Assembly (NCBI GenBank): GCA_038243635.1
Contig: JBBSQW010000013.1
Span: 40,051-104,050 of the forward strand
Length of the DNA: 64,000 bases
Direction: 5' to 3'
From: Pseudopedobacter sp038243635
Lineage (GTDB): Bacteria > Bacteroidota > Bacteroidia > Sphingobacteriales > Sphingobacteriaceae
Shown one piece after another: positions 8,109 to 16,666 of this stretch (the stretch's first letter is position 1; each line of letters opens with the position of its first letter). A program made the position numbers and the translations under genes. The notes below the pieces were generated by a model. That model was not told the origin of the DNA. It did no database searches and was given only the letters and a program-made list of their open reading frames with translations.

Positions 8109-9329
8109 TTGAATTTAGGATTATTTATAGCTAAACGCATCTCTTTACAAGCTGAACGAACTTTCTCTAAACTAATTGTGCGTATAGCAATTGTAGGGAT
8201 TATGTTGGGTTTGGGCGTGATGATTTTATCCGTGGCAATTGTAAAAGGCTTTAAATCAGAAATTAGAGAAAAAGTCCGAGGCTTTAATGGCGATATCCAG
8301 TTTATTAAATACGATTTAAACTCTTCCTTTGAAAATTCGCCCTTTAGTCTTCCAAAAAGCAGTTTAACTAAAGCGAAAAGCTTAAACGGGATAATGCATG
8401 TAGTGCCTTTCGCAAATAAGCCAGGTATCATTAAAGCAAATACCGAAGTAGAAGGCGTGATTTTAAAAGGCGTTGACCATACTTATGATTGGAGCTATTT
8501 TAAAAATATTTTAGTAGCAGGTAAAACCATTGATTTTTCTGATTCTGTAAACGCCAGTAAGCAAATTATAGTTTCTGAAGTATTGGCGAAGCGTTTAAAT
8601 CTAAAAGTTGGTGATGATTTTCTGATGTATTTTGTACAAGAGTCTTTACGGAAAAGGAAATTCGAGATTGTTGGGGTTTACAATACCGGTGTAGAAGAAG
8701 TTGATAAAACTTATGTAATTGGAGATATATCGCTGATTAGGAAGCTGAATAAATGGGCTGATAAACAAGTTGGTGGTTATGAGATAAGGGTTAACGACTT
8801 CTCCAAATTAGATTATTTCACTTACACGTTAAGCGATTTTTTACCTCCCGAAATTAAAACTGTAAATGTTAAGGATAATTACCCGGTTATTTTTGACTGG
8901 CTTTCTTTACTAGATGTTAATGCGCAGGTAATTTTGTTTTTAATGTTGATTGTAGCTGTAATTAACATGATATCTGCGCTATTAATTATGATTTTAGAGC
9001 GCACCAATATGATTGGGTTGTTAAAAGCTTTGGGCGAAACCAATTGGGGGATTCGTAAAATATTTCTTTATAATGCACTCTACTTAGTTGGAATAGGCAT
9101 GTTACTTGGAAATGTTTTCGGTATAGGATTGGGTATTTTGCAACAACAAAGTCACTTTTTCACGCTAGATGAAGCATCGTATTATATGAAATTTATTCCG
9201 GTACAGCTCGAGCTTGCAGATATATTGATGATTAACGCAGGAACCTTATTAATCTGTCTTTTGGTATTATTGATTCCTTCTTTATTGGTAACTCGTATTT
9301 CGCCAGTTAAAGCGATAGCTTTTAAATAG
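8109..9329 (+). CDS. LolC/LolE-type ABC transporter permease (FtsX family)
   Basis: Inner-membrane permease of about 406 residues, likely part of an ABC system that extracts lipoproteins or acts on the envelope. It has an N-terminal membrane segment (LIVRIAIVGIMLGLGVMILS), a periplasmic MacB-like region, then three C-terminal segments and the FtsX-type ending RISPVKAIAFK. No ATPase gene is adjacent. The frame extends upstream to a TTG at 8073, but a -7-like box (CATATTTG, 8076-8083) covers that codon. I therefore place the start at TTG 8109, which gives the usual N-terminus MNLGLFIAKR. The family is confident; the exact start and the substrate are not. Confidence 0.8.
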   Translation: MNLGLFIAKRISLQAERTFSKLIVRIAIVGIMLGLGVMILSVAIVKGFKSEIREKVRGFNGDIQFIKYDLNSSFENSPFSLPKSSLTKAKSLNGIMHVVPFANKPGIIKANTEVEGVILKGVDHTYDWSYFKNILVAGKTIDFSDSVNASKQIIVSEVLAKRLNLKVGDDFLMYFVQESLRKRKFEIVGVYNTGVEEVDKTYVIGDISLIRKLNKWADKQVGGYEIRVNDFSKLDYFTYTLSDFLPPEIKTVNVKDNYPVIFDWLSLLDVNAQVILFLMLIVAVINMISALLIMILERTNMIGLLKALGETNWGIRKIFLYNALYLVGIGMLLGNVFGIGLGILQQQSHFFTLDEASYYMKFIPVQLELADILMINAGTLLICLLVLLIPSLLVTRISPVKAIAFK

Positions 9330-9330
9330 A

Positions 9331-9372
9331 AAGAGCAAAGAATAAAGACACAAGAAACAAGACGTAAGACGC
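9331..9372 (+). repeat. Six tandem AAGANNN heptads
   Basis: Reads AAGAGCA, AAGAATA, AAGACAC, AAGAAAC, AAGACGT, AAGACGC without interruption: six heptads that share AAGA and vary in the last three bases. It starts 2 bp after the permease stop codon. Related heptad tracts occur in valS, in the Plug gene and upstream of valS. Confidence 0.85.
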
Positions 9373-9495
9373 ACTTATAATTAGTATATGAAATCCCAGA
9401 AATAGACAGGTGGGAAGCTTCATCATAAAGATGTTATAACCTTTACTAACCTATATAAATATCCTTTAGAACAGGAGGGCTGGGGTGAGGCTTTT

Positions 9496-10821
9496 CTACT
9501 TTCCAAAGTTCAGCTTGAAACTAATTCCGCCAGAACCAATTTCTAAATCTCGATTACCAAAACCAGCGATTGGATATTTCACAAAAGGCTCTACAGAAAT
9601 ACTGTTAGCAGTGCTTAAAGGATATAGAATTCCGATGGAAAAATTTACGGTACGGGCAAACTGAAAATTGCTAAAAGCACTTTCAGTCTCTTCCTCTACG
9701 TTTCTTAAAACAGTAGTAGTTGGAGTGCTTGTAAGCGAGTAATTAGTTACAGATATATCATTAACATAACTTTGGTTAAGCAAACTGTAGGAGCTGACGC
9801 CCGTTGAGATAAACGTTTTTGCTTTCCCAAGTGGGATGTTATATTTTAAATTTATAGGAATATCAAACCCAACCAACTTAGCGTTAGTTTTTACACCTTC
9901 GGATACTGAAATACTTTGTTTACTGATTTGTGATACAAAAGAATTTGGAGATGCAGAAGGACTGTCAAAGCTCTGTGAACTTGAATTCTGCTGCGAATTT
10001 TGGTAAACTGCGCTTTGTTTGTTAAGACTGATGCCAGAATTAACACTTAACCGCTTGCTCAATTTTAATTCGGATAAAACGCCTATTCCTAAATTTAAAT
10101 CATTGCTAACACCAGCAGAAGTAAAACTATAAAATGTGTTAGCATCAACCGCGAAGTTAAAATTGCTATTTTTCTTCTTTTCAGCAGTTTTGTCGTCTGC
10201 ACTAACTGTTTGTGCGTATGTATTCGAGTTTTTTAAGAGATCAGTTTTAAACGCTAAATATTCTCGATTATCATTATTTTTTTTGACGTTTTTATTCTCT
10301 AGGATTTGTTCATTAAACGATATGTGCTGCTTTGTATAATCAGTTTTAAACCTATCAAAATTTATTTCTTTTGTACTAACTAAGCTAAGCTGAGGTCTTT
10401 TTTCAACAGATAAAGAATTAACGGAATTCTTAACTGGTTCGTTTTGATTTAAATGCTTCTGAATGTCTTTTTTTATAGAAGTTATTAATTTTGAATTCCC
10501 CTGCTTTACAAACACATCAGATTTTTTAATTTTTCCCTTTTGATTTTCTAAAATGGTTTTTGGAAATTGTGAAGCCTCATTCTGCGCAACGGGGTTACTT
10601 TCTGTTTTAACAATATCATTTGTGGTGATGTTGAAAATCCACAACAAAGCCAAAGCCGCTGCAATTCCACTTGGCATTGCGTACCAAAGAACCAAACCAC
10701 GTTTTTTTCTATTTTTTCGTTTTTGGAATTTGATCCACCCATCATGCGCCATTAAATCATCATAATGATCAAACGTGTCTCTAATGTGGTTTCTTAAAGC
10801 TCTATCAAATTGCTCGTTCAT
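9496..10821 (-). CDS. Membrane-anchored protein with C-terminal outer-membrane-barrel-like domain, sigma-factor partner
   Basis: Protein of 441 residues with three parts. There is a charged N-terminal cytoplasmic region (1-42, FDRALRNHIRDTFDHYDDL), one hydrophobic segment (about 43-65, SGIAAALALLWIFNI), and a long periplasmic stretch rich in Lys/Asn/Ser. A C-terminal region (about 220-441) alternates like an outer-membrane beta-barrel and ends SGGISFKLNFGK. The gene overlaps the upstream ECF sigma gene by 17 bp, so the two are surely cotranscribed. By position the N-terminal part is probably an anti-sigma segment; no recognised anti-sigma domain can be confirmed by eye. Having an inner-membrane helix and a barrel-like domain in one chain is odd. 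Confidence 0.65.
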   Translation of the reverse strand: MNEQFDRALRNHIRDTFDHYDDLMAHDGWIKFQKRKNRKKRGLVLWYAMPSGIAAALALLWIFNITTNDIVKTESNPVAQNEASQFPKTILENQKGKIKKSDVFVKQGNSKLITSIKKDIQKHLNQNEPVKNSVNSLSVEKRPQLSLVSTKEINFDRFKTDYTKQHISFNEQILENKNVKKNNDNREYLAFKTDLLKNSNTYAQTVSADDKTAEKKKNSNFNFAVDANTFYSFTSAGVSNDLNLGIGVLSELKLSKRLSVNSGISLNKQSAVYQNSQQNSSSQSFDSPSASPNSFVSQISKQSISVSEGVKTNAKLVGFDIPINLKYNIPLGKAKTFISTGVSSYSLLNQSYVNDISVTNYSLTSTPTTTVLRNVEEETESAFSNFQFARTVNFSIGILYPLSTANSISVEPFVKYPIAGFGNRDLEIGSGGISFKLNFGK

Positions 10822-11374
10822 AATTCAGATAAAAATGAGCGTTTACTAATTTTCTTAATTTCTCTTTTGCTCGTGATAAATAAACTCTAGAGCTGCTGGA
10901 CGGCATTTCTAATATATCAGAGATTTCTTCGTGGGTGTAACCATCAATCTCGTAAAGGTTAAAAACTACCCGGTGCATCTCTGGTAAATCTTTTAGCAAG
11001 CCTAAAATTTCTTCTGCGTTTATCTTACTGATGATGTTATGGTTGGTAATGGGCTCCTCTGCATCGTCAATATCTAAAACGTTAGCATGTTTTAAGTTTT
11101 TTCGTCGATTATCAATTGCCGAATTCACCACAATTTGCCTAAACCAAGGTTTTATTAAGCGATTGTCTTCGAACGTTTTAATGGTTTTAAAAAGTTTAAT
11201 AAAAGCATCGTTTACCGCTTCTAAAGCATCGTCTCTGTTGATGCAATAGCGCACACAAATAGCCATTGCGTATGCATAAAAGCGTTTGTAAAGCATTTCC
11301 TGTGCTTTGCTATCGTCTTTTCTACATCGGTCAATTAATTCCTGTTCGCTATAATCGCTATAAGGTTTTCGCAT
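10805..11374 (-). CDS. ECF-type RNA polymerase sigma factor
   Basis: Sigma-70 family protein of 189 residues with regions 2 and 4 only, as in ECF sigma factors. Region 2 includes MLYKRFYAYAMAICVRYC and DALEAVNDAFIKLFK; WFRQIVVNSAIDNRRK follows; region 4 has LPEMHRVVFNLYEIDGYTH and a helix-turn-helix EEISDILEMPSSSSRVYLSR. It is first in an operon with the barrel-type membrane protein, which it overlaps by 17 bp. It would direct RNA polymerase to a small regulon in response to an envelope signal; the signal is unknown. Confidence 0.9.
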   Translation of the reverse strand: MRKPYSDYSEQELIDRCRKDDSKAQEMLYKRFYAYAMAICVRYCINRDDALEAVNDAFIKLFKTIKTFEDNRLIKPWFRQIVVNSAIDNRRKNLKHANVLDIDDAEEPITNHNIISKINAEEILGLLKDLPEMHRVVFNLYEIDGYTHEEISDILEMPSSSSRVYLSRAKEKLRKLVNAHFYLNYERAI

Positions 11375-11391
11375 TCAGCTATTTAAAATTA

Positions 11392-11844
11392 TTAATTTGA
11401 TTTTAAAATAGTGAATGTAGCAGTTTTTACACCTTTGACTTTTGTGTTTGGATAAGGATCAACTGAATACAGTAGGGCTTTGTAGTTTTTATTATTTAAA
11501 TCGAAGCTTAACGTATCGGCTTTTGAGTTTTTTTCTGGCGAGATCACTAAATCCAGCTTCACCGTGTCAGTTTTACTTGCAGCTAATAACTTCACTTTAG
11601 CTTCACCCGCCCAAACGCACTGCACATCTTCAGGACACCTGCTATCCGCAATTTCTTCCACAGTGAGGTGTAATGCTGTTAAAGTGTCGGTGCCAAACCA
11701 AACACTTTTTGATTGAGAAACGGTTGTTTTAGTGCCGAAGTCAACAATTCTGTTGGTTTCAATGGTTTGTTCGCATGCAATAAAAGATAATAATCCTAAA
11801 ATTGCAAAACCAAAAATAGAAGATTGATAATTGTTTAAATACAT
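11392..11844 (-). CDS. Putative lipoprotein with DSRCP...CVW motif
   Basis: Small exported protein of 150 residues. The N-terminus is hydrophobic and ends in a lipobox-like FIAC (cysteine at about residue 24). A conserved-looking core, ADSRCPEDVQCVWAGEAKV, carries two cysteines that could form a disulfide. I have seen this core in hypothetical Bacteroidota lipoproteins, but no function is known to me. It lies 17 bp upstream of the ECF sigma gene on the same strand, so it may belong to the same transcript. Confidence 0.6.
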   Translation of the reverse strand: MYLNNYQSSIFGFAILGLLSFIACEQTIETNRIVDFGTKTTVSQSKSVWFGTDTLTALHLTVEEIADSRCPEDVQCVWAGEAKVKLLAASKTDTVKLDLVISPEKNSKADTLSFDLNNKNYKALLYSVDPYPNTKVKGVKTATFTILKSN

Positions 11845-11897
11845 AGCTGCGCTGTTTAAATACCCTTACGTTATTTACAACGTAAATGATACAAGTG

Positions 11898-12695
11898 TTA
11901 TATTTTTTTTGCTTCATTCCAAAAAATGTCCATTTCGGCTAAAGTCATGTCTTTCAAATCTTTGCCCATTCCACTTGCTTTAGATTCTAAATACTGAAAC
12001 CGCTTAATAAATTTACGGTTCGTTTTTTCTAAGGCGTCCTCTGGATTAATGTTGATGAACCGGGCGTAATTAATTAGTGAGAATAATAAGTCTCCAAATT
12101 CTCCTTCGGCTTTTTCTTTGTCAATTTCTTGATCATCAACTACATTAAACTCGTCTTTAAATTCTTGAAGTTCTTCTTCTACTTTTGCCCAAACTTGTTC
12201 TTTTTTTTCCCAATCAAACCCTACACCTCTTGCTTTTTCTTGTATGCGAGAAGCTTTTACCAAAGCGGGTAGGGAAGAAGGAACTCCAGAAAGCACCGAT
12301 TTGTTACCCTCTTTTAATTTAATTTGCTCCCAATTTTGTTTTACCTGTTCCTCGGTTTCTGCAATGGTATCACTATAAATATGTGGGTGACGATTGATTA
12401 GCTTTTCGCAGATGCCGTTTAACACATCAGCAATATTAAAATCATTAGTTTCTGAACCTATTTTGGCGTAAAAAACCAAGTGCAACATTAAATCGCCTAG
12501 TTCCTTTCTAATCTCCGTCATATCGCCTTCCAAAATAGCATCAGAAAGCTCGTATGTTTCTTCAATAGTGAGGTGACGTAGCGTTTCCAACGTTTGTTTT
12601 TTATCCCACGGACATTGCGTTCTTAAATCATCCATGATTGCTAAAAGACGCTCAAAGGCTTGTGCAGGTTGGTTTTGTTGTTCAAAAACGTTCAT
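11898..12695 (-). CDS. mazG: Nucleoside triphosphate pyrophosphohydrolase MazG
   Basis: Hydrolyses NTPs to NMP and pyrophosphate, a house-cleaning and stringency-related function. The 265-residue protein has two MazG helical domains in tandem. The first (about residues 15-120) has CPWDKKQTLETLRHLTIEET, a metal-binding EExxE-type helix and KELGDLMLHLVFY. The second (about 155-250) has EEELQEF and EGEFGDLLFSLINYARF. Length and both motif sets match the standard family. Transcribed leftwards, it is probably monocistronic. Confidence 0.92.
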   Translation of the reverse strand: MNVFEQQNQPAQAFERLLAIMDDLRTQCPWDKKQTLETLRHLTIEETYELSDAILEGDMTEIRKELGDLMLHLVFYAKIGSETNDFNIADVLNGICEKLINRHPHIYSDTIAETEEQVKQNWEQIKLKEGNKSVLSGVPSSLPALVKASRIQEKARGVGFDWEKKEQVWAKVEEELQEFKDEFNVVDDQEIDKEKAEGEFGDLLFSLINYARFININPEDALEKTNRKFIKRFQYLESKASGMGKDLKDMTLAEMDIFWNEAKKI

Positions 12696-12779
12696 TTATC
12701 TTGATTTTAAGTAAAGGTAAGTATGTTAAACTTTAAACAGTCTTTGGCGATGCTGTTTTTAGGTTTAGGATAGATTTAT

Positions 12780-12820
12780 GACAAAACAAGAAAACCTACT
12801 TTAGAATGTAGGTTTTCTGA
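12780..12820 (-). terminator. Hairpin terminator of the aldo/keto reductase gene
   Basis: AGAAAACCTAC (12789-12799) pairs perfectly with GTAGGTTTTCT (12808-12818), 11 bp with an 8-nt loop. On the minus strand it is followed by the T-rich TTGTTTTGT. It lies 20 bp past the reductase stop. Confidence 0.7.
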
Positions 12821-12837
12821 ATGTTTTAAGAGAAATT

Positions 12838-13827
12838 TTAGGCTAAAATATCTTCAATAGCTCTCAATTCGTTTTCTTCAAAAATGATATTATCTAAAGC
12901 TTTTAATGAATCTGCAAGTTGCGCAGGTTTACTAGCACCTACCAAAACTGAAGTTACCCTGTCATCTTTCAATAACCATGCAATTGCCATTTGTGCTAAG
13001 GTTTGGCCTCGTTCTTCTGCTATTTCATTCAGTTGTTTTGCTTTCCCTATTTTTTCTGGTGTGGCATATTGCTCATTTAAAAAGCCATGTGTTTTTGCCA
13101 AACGACTGTCTTCCGGTACACCATTTAAATATTTATTGGTGAGTAAACCTTGTGCTAAAGGCGAGAATGGAATGCAACCAATTTGATGTTTCTCTAAAGA
13201 ATCTAGCAAACTATCTTCTGCCCAGCGTTCAAACATCGAATATTTAGGTTGATGAATGATACAAGGTGTCCCTAAATCGGCAAGTATTTTTATTGCTTTT
13301 TCAAACTCGGGTGTATTGTAATTACTTAAACCAATATATAAAGCTTTGCCTTGGCGCACAATTAAATCTAAAGCAGACATTGTTTCTTCTAAAGGTGTTT
13401 CTGGATCCGGGCGATGATGATAAAAGATGTCAACATAATCTAAATTCATCCGTTTTAAACTTTGATCTAAGCTCGAAATCAAATACTTTTTAGAACCCCA
13501 ATCGCCATAAGGCCCATCCCACATGGTGTAACCTGCCTTTGTGGATATAATTAGTTCGTCGCGGTAGCTTTTAAAATCTTGCAGTAAAATACGTCCAAGA
13601 TTTTCTTCGGCAGAACCGGGAGGCGGGCCATAATTATTTGCCAAATCAAAATGCGTAATGCCTCGGTTAAAAGCCAAATGCAAAATAGATCGATAGTTCT
13701 CATAAACATCAACACCGCCGAAGTTGTGCCATAGGCCTAATGAAAGCGCTGAAAGTTTAAGACCACTATTTCCGCAACGGCGGTAAATCATATCTTCATA
13801 TCTATTCTGCTGAGCTAAATAAGTCAT
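12838..13827 (-). CDS. Aldo/keto reductase, L-glyceraldehyde-3-phosphate reductase (YghZ/MgrA) type
   Basis: NADPH-dependent reductase of 329 residues. The (beta/alpha)8 aldo-keto motifs are present: FDLANNYGPPPGSAEENLGR with the catalytic Asp and Tyr, STKAGYTMWDGPYG with the Lys, and DIFYHHRPDPETP with the His. The NAD(P)-binding end is VLVGASKPAQLADSL. The N-terminus MIYRRCGNSGLKLSALSLGLWHNFG and the PPPGSAEENLG loop place it with the YghZ/MgrA and Kv-beta-like branch. It probably detoxifies methylglyoxal or L-glyceraldehyde 3-phosphate. It has its own terminator and a divergent neighbour. Confidence 0.88.
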   Translation of the reverse strand: MTYLAQQNRYEDMIYRRCGNSGLKLSALSLGLWHNFGGVDVYENYRSILHLAFNRGITHFDLANNYGPPPGSAEENLGRILLQDFKSYRDELIISTKAGYTMWDGPYGDWGSKKYLISSLDQSLKRMNLDYVDIFYHHRPDPETPLEETMSALDLIVRQGKALYIGLSNYNTPEFEKAIKILADLGTPCIIHQPKYSMFERWAEDSLLDSLEKHQIGCIPFSPLAQGLLTNKYLNGVPEDSRLAKTHGFLNEQYATPEKIGKAKQLNEIAEERGQTLAQMAIAWLLKDDRVTSVLVGASKPAQLADSLKALDNIIFEENELRAIEDILA

Positions 13828-13976
13828 TTTTTAGAGTGTATTTGAGGTGTATAACATCAATGTGAACGAAAGTAAATTATTTCTTCAAAGAATCCGATTA
13901 TTTTTTTGGTTGATTTACAAAGTTGGTTTGTTATTTGCTTTTATACTCATATCAATTAATCTAAAAATAAATACTT

Positions 13977-14531
13977 ATGTCACACAAACACCATAACGCT
14001 GGAAGTTCTGAAGCAGATAAAAAAGAACACGAAAAAAACCTTTACGGCATAGAGGCTATTGATAAATTGAAGGATATTGCAAAAAGCGCAGAGAATTGCT
14101 TTTTTTGTACCAACATTAAAACAGGAGTACCTATGTCCGTAAGACCAATGTCTGTTTTACAAGTAGATGATGAGGGAAACCTATGGTTCATGAGCGGAAA
14201 AGATAGTCATAAGAAAGATGAAATCGAAGCTGATCCTTTTACTCATTTGTTTTTTCAGGAAAACAAAAACTCTGGTTTTTTAAACATTTACGGGATTACA
14301 GATATTGTTGAAGACCAAGCTAAAATAGATGAGCTTTGGAATCCATTGTTAAATGTTTGGTTTCCGGGTGGTAAAGATGACCTCAATATTTGTCTTTTAA
14401 AAGTTACACCAACTAACGTTTATTATTGGGATACCAAACACGGTGAATTGGTTTCATTCGCAAAAATGGTGACATCAATGTTTGTAGGTAAAACTATGGA
14501 TGATAGCGTAGAAGGTAAGTTAGATATCTAA
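13977..14531 (+). CDS. Pyridoxamine 5'-phosphate oxidase-fold general stress protein
   Basis: Cytoplasmic protein of 184 residues with a split-barrel flavin-binding fold of the general stress protein 26 type. Recognisable stretches are NCFFCTNIKTGVPMSVRPM, LWFMSGKDSHKKDEI and LWNPLLNVWFPGGKDDLN. Such proteins bind FMN or FAD and respond to stress; they are not the PdxH enzyme. The His/Lys-rich N-terminus (MSHKHHNAG) is typical of Bacteroidota members. It is monocistronic with a terminator directly downstream. Confidence 0.85.
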   Translation: MSHKHHNAGSSEADKKEHEKNLYGIEAIDKLKDIAKSAENCFFCTNIKTGVPMSVRPMSVLQVDDEGNLWFMSGKDSHKKDEIEADPFTHLFFQENKNSGFLNIYGITDIVEDQAKIDELWNPLLNVWFPGGKDDLNICLLKVTPTNVYYWDTKHGELVSFAKMVTSMFVGKTMDDSVEGKLDI

Positions 14532-14555
14532 ACTTCAGTTCAAACGTTTTTGAAA

Positions 14556-14590
14556 AAGCTGTCTTAAAATTAATTTAAGGCAGTTTTTTT
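14556..14590 (+). terminator. Rho-independent terminator after the stress-protein gene
   Basis: CTGTCTTAAA and TTTAAGGCAG pair (one wobble) around a short A/T loop and are followed by TTTTTTTT. Confidence 0.8.
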
Positions 14591-14647
14591 TATGAGTTGT
14601 TTTTTAACTAAGGTTTTTTTTTAATGAGCTTGTGAGCGTATGTATTA

Positions 14648-14655
14648 TATATTTG
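14648..14655 (+). promoter_or_regulatory. -7 box TATATTTG of the sirtuin gene
   Basis: Perfect TAnnTTTG, 17 nt before the ATG at 14673, with a TTG (-33-like) about 15 bp upstream. It drives the sirtuin/Dph6-like pair. Confidence 0.5.
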
Positions 14656-14672
14656 TGTTTAGGGATTAACCA

Positions 14673-15365
14673 ATGAAGAAGAAAATAATCATTTTAACCG
14701 GCGCAGGAATCTCCGCAGAAAGCGGTTTGCAGACTTTTAGGGATGCGGACGGTTTATGGGAAGGATTTAATGTGGAGGATGTTGCCACAGCAGAAGCTTG
14801 GGCTCGCGACCCAGATTTGGTACAAAATTTTTATAACGAACGAAGAAAAGCAGTTTTGGATGCGAAACCGAACGCGGCTCATTTAGCTTTGGCTGAGTTA
14901 GAAAAGCATTTCGATACCTTAGTTATTACGCAGAACATTGATGATCTACACGAAAAAGCGGGATCAAAAGCAGTGATGCATTTACATGGAGAAATTGCTT
15001 ATGCTCGGTCTTCTAAAAATGCAGCTCTGCTTTATAAGTTAGAAAAATCAGCAATAGAAATGGGTGAAGTATGTGAGTTGGGGTCGCAATTGCGTCCGCA
15101 TGTGGTTTGGTTTGGCGAAGCTGTACCCATGATTAGTAAGGCAATGCATGAAATGCCTCAGGCAGATATTGTTATTTTAGTAGGAAGCTCTTTGGCAGTT
15201 TATCCTGCTGCCGGTTTATTGGAGTTGGCAAAGCCTGGGATACCCGTTTATATTATCGACCCGAAAATACCCAACGTTAACTTGCCCAAAAATATCATTA
15301 AAATTGAAGAGAAAGCAAGTGTTGGCGTACCAGTATTAGTAACTAAACTGATTAAGGGTGAGTAA
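14673..15365 (+). CDS. cobB: Sir2-family NAD-dependent protein deacylase
   Basis: Removes acyl groups from lysines using NAD. The 230-residue protein has GAGISAESGLQTFRD (NAD loop), TQNIDDLHEKAG, catalytic H105 in LHGE, and the ending YIIDPK. The pair Y54...R57 in FYNERR matches the Tyr-x-x-Arg motif of SIRT5/CobB enzymes that accept succinyl and malonyl groups. The four zinc cysteines found in many sirtuins are missing: the region after LHGE reads AYARSSKNAALL and only one cysteine follows. This fits zinc-less class III branches. It overlaps the next gene by 8 bp. Confidence 0.88.
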   Translation: MKKKIIILTGAGISAESGLQTFRDADGLWEGFNVEDVATAEAWARDPDLVQNFYNERRKAVLDAKPNAAHLALAELEKHFDTLVITQNIDDLHEKAGSKAVMHLHGEIAYARSSKNAALLYKLEKSAIEMGEVCELGSQLRPHVVWFGEAVPMISKAMHEMPQADIVILVGSSLAVYPAAGLLELAKPGIPVYIIDPKIPNVNLPKNIIKIEEKASVGVPVLVTKLIKGE

Positions 15366-16086
15366 AGTCAAATGTGTTTTTAATTGGAGCGGAGGTAAGG
15401 ATTCGGCCTTAGCATTATACCATTGTTTAAAAGACCCTAATTTAGATATTCGTTATTTGGTGACGAGTATTAACCATAGTGTCAATAGAATCTCCATGCA
15501 TGGCGTTCGTTATGAATTATTAAAGCAACAAGCCAACGAGATTGGGATTGAGTTGTACGAAATTCGATTGCCGGAAATGCCAGATATGGAAACTTACGAC
15601 CAAACCATGCGCTTACATTTAAATAAGTTTAAGGCAGAGGGGATAACACATTCCATTTTTGGCGATATTCTTTTAGAAGATTTGCGTAAATATCGCGAAG
15701 ATAAATTGGCAGAAGTTGGTTTAGAAGCATTGTTTCCGTTATGGAAACGTGATACGAGAGCAGTTGTTGATGAGTTCTTAGATTTGGGATTTAAAACTGT
15801 AATTGTATGTACGCAAGAGAAATATAGTGGTTTGGTAGGAGAAGTGATGAGTCAAGGCTTGATTCGAAATTTCCCGCGGGAGATGGATGTTTGTGGCGAA
15901 AATGGAGAGTTTCACACCTTTGCTTTTGATGGACCTATATTTAAGAACCCCATAAAGTACACCTTGGGTGAAAAGGTTTTTAAAGCCTTTAAAGCACCCA
16001 AAAAATTAGATGATACTTGCGGAAATACAGATTCAACTCCACCAGAAAATATTGGATTTTGGTATGTTGATTTATTGGAAAACTAG
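15358..16086 (+). CDS. Dph6-related ATP pyrophosphatase (diphthine-ammonia ligase family)
   Basis: N-type ATP pyrophosphatase of 242 residues. The PP-loop SGGKDSALALY stands near the N-terminus, followed by HGVRYELLKQQANEIGIELYE and FGDILLEDLRKYREDKL, then GENGEFHTFAFDGPIF. In archaea and eukaryotes such enzymes amidate diphthine on elongation factor 2. Bacteria lack diphthamide, so the bacterial substrate is unknown. The start is GTG at 15358, 8 bp inside the sirtuin gene, showing translational coupling. Confidence 0.85.
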   Translation: MSKVKCVFNWSGGKDSALALYHCLKDPNLDIRYLVTSINHSVNRISMHGVRYELLKQQANEIGIELYEIRLPEMPDMETYDQTMRLHLNKFKAEGITHSIFGDILLEDLRKYREDKLAEVGLEALFPLWKRDTRAVVDEFLDLGFKTVIVCTQEKYSGLVGEVMSQGLIRNFPREMDVCGENGEFHTFAFDGPIFKNPIKYTLGEKVFKAFKAPKKLDDTCGNTDSTPPENIGFWYVDLLEN

Positions 16087-16192
16087 TGAAGGAGGATTGG
16101 TTATCATAATTCACATCACAATGTAAACCTTCCTTGTTCAGTTTTATTCAAATTCTTTAATTGCTGATATTTGGAGCTGTTAGTAAAAAGAA

Positions 16193-16666
16193 ATGGCAGA
16201 AGATTTAAATATAAATAAAGGCTCAAAAAAAGAACAGTATCTATCCATTACGCCGCAAATTGAAGCGCTTCTTAGCGGCGAAACTGAGTTAGTTGCAAAC
16301 CTCGGAAATATGTGCGCTGCTTTGAAAGAGCAATTCAACTGGTTTTGGGTCGGTTTTTACTTTGTAAAAGGAGACGAGTTGGTACTTAGTGCTTTCCAAG
16401 GTCCTGTTGCCTGTACGCGGATAAAAAAAGGTGCTGGTGTATGTGGTGCAGCGTGGAAAGACGCAAAAACTTTAGTCGTCGAAGATGTGGATGCATTTGA
16501 TGGGCACATCGCTTGCAGCAGCTTATCCAGATCAGAAATTGTGATTCCTATTTTGAGTAAAGGGGAGGTTATAGGTGTTTTAGATGTTGACAGCGAACAG
16601 CTTAGCTGTTTTGATAAAGATGATCAAGAAGGGTTAGAAAGAATTATTGATTTGATTCAATTTTAA
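16193..16666 (+). CDS. msrC: Free methionine-(R)-sulfoxide reductase (GAF domain, fRMsr)
   Basis: Reduces free Met-(R)-sulfoxide with thioredoxin. The single GAF domain protein is 157 residues, standard length. Three cysteines C74, C84 and C108 lie in FQGPVACTRIKKGAGVCGAAW and HIACSSLSRSEIVIPI, with the same spacing (10 and 24) as the catalytic and resolving cysteines of E. coli fRMsr. It is convergent with the glycosyltransferase-like gene; the two stop codons share bases at 16663-16666. Confidence 0.92.
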   Translation: MAEDLNINKGSKKEQYLSITPQIEALLSGETELVANLGNMCAALKEQFNWFWVGFYFVKGDELVLSAFQGPVACTRIKKGAGVCGAAWKDAKTLVVEDVDAFDGHIACSSLSRSEIVIPILSKGEVIGVLDVDSEQLSCFDKDDQEGLERIIDLIQF

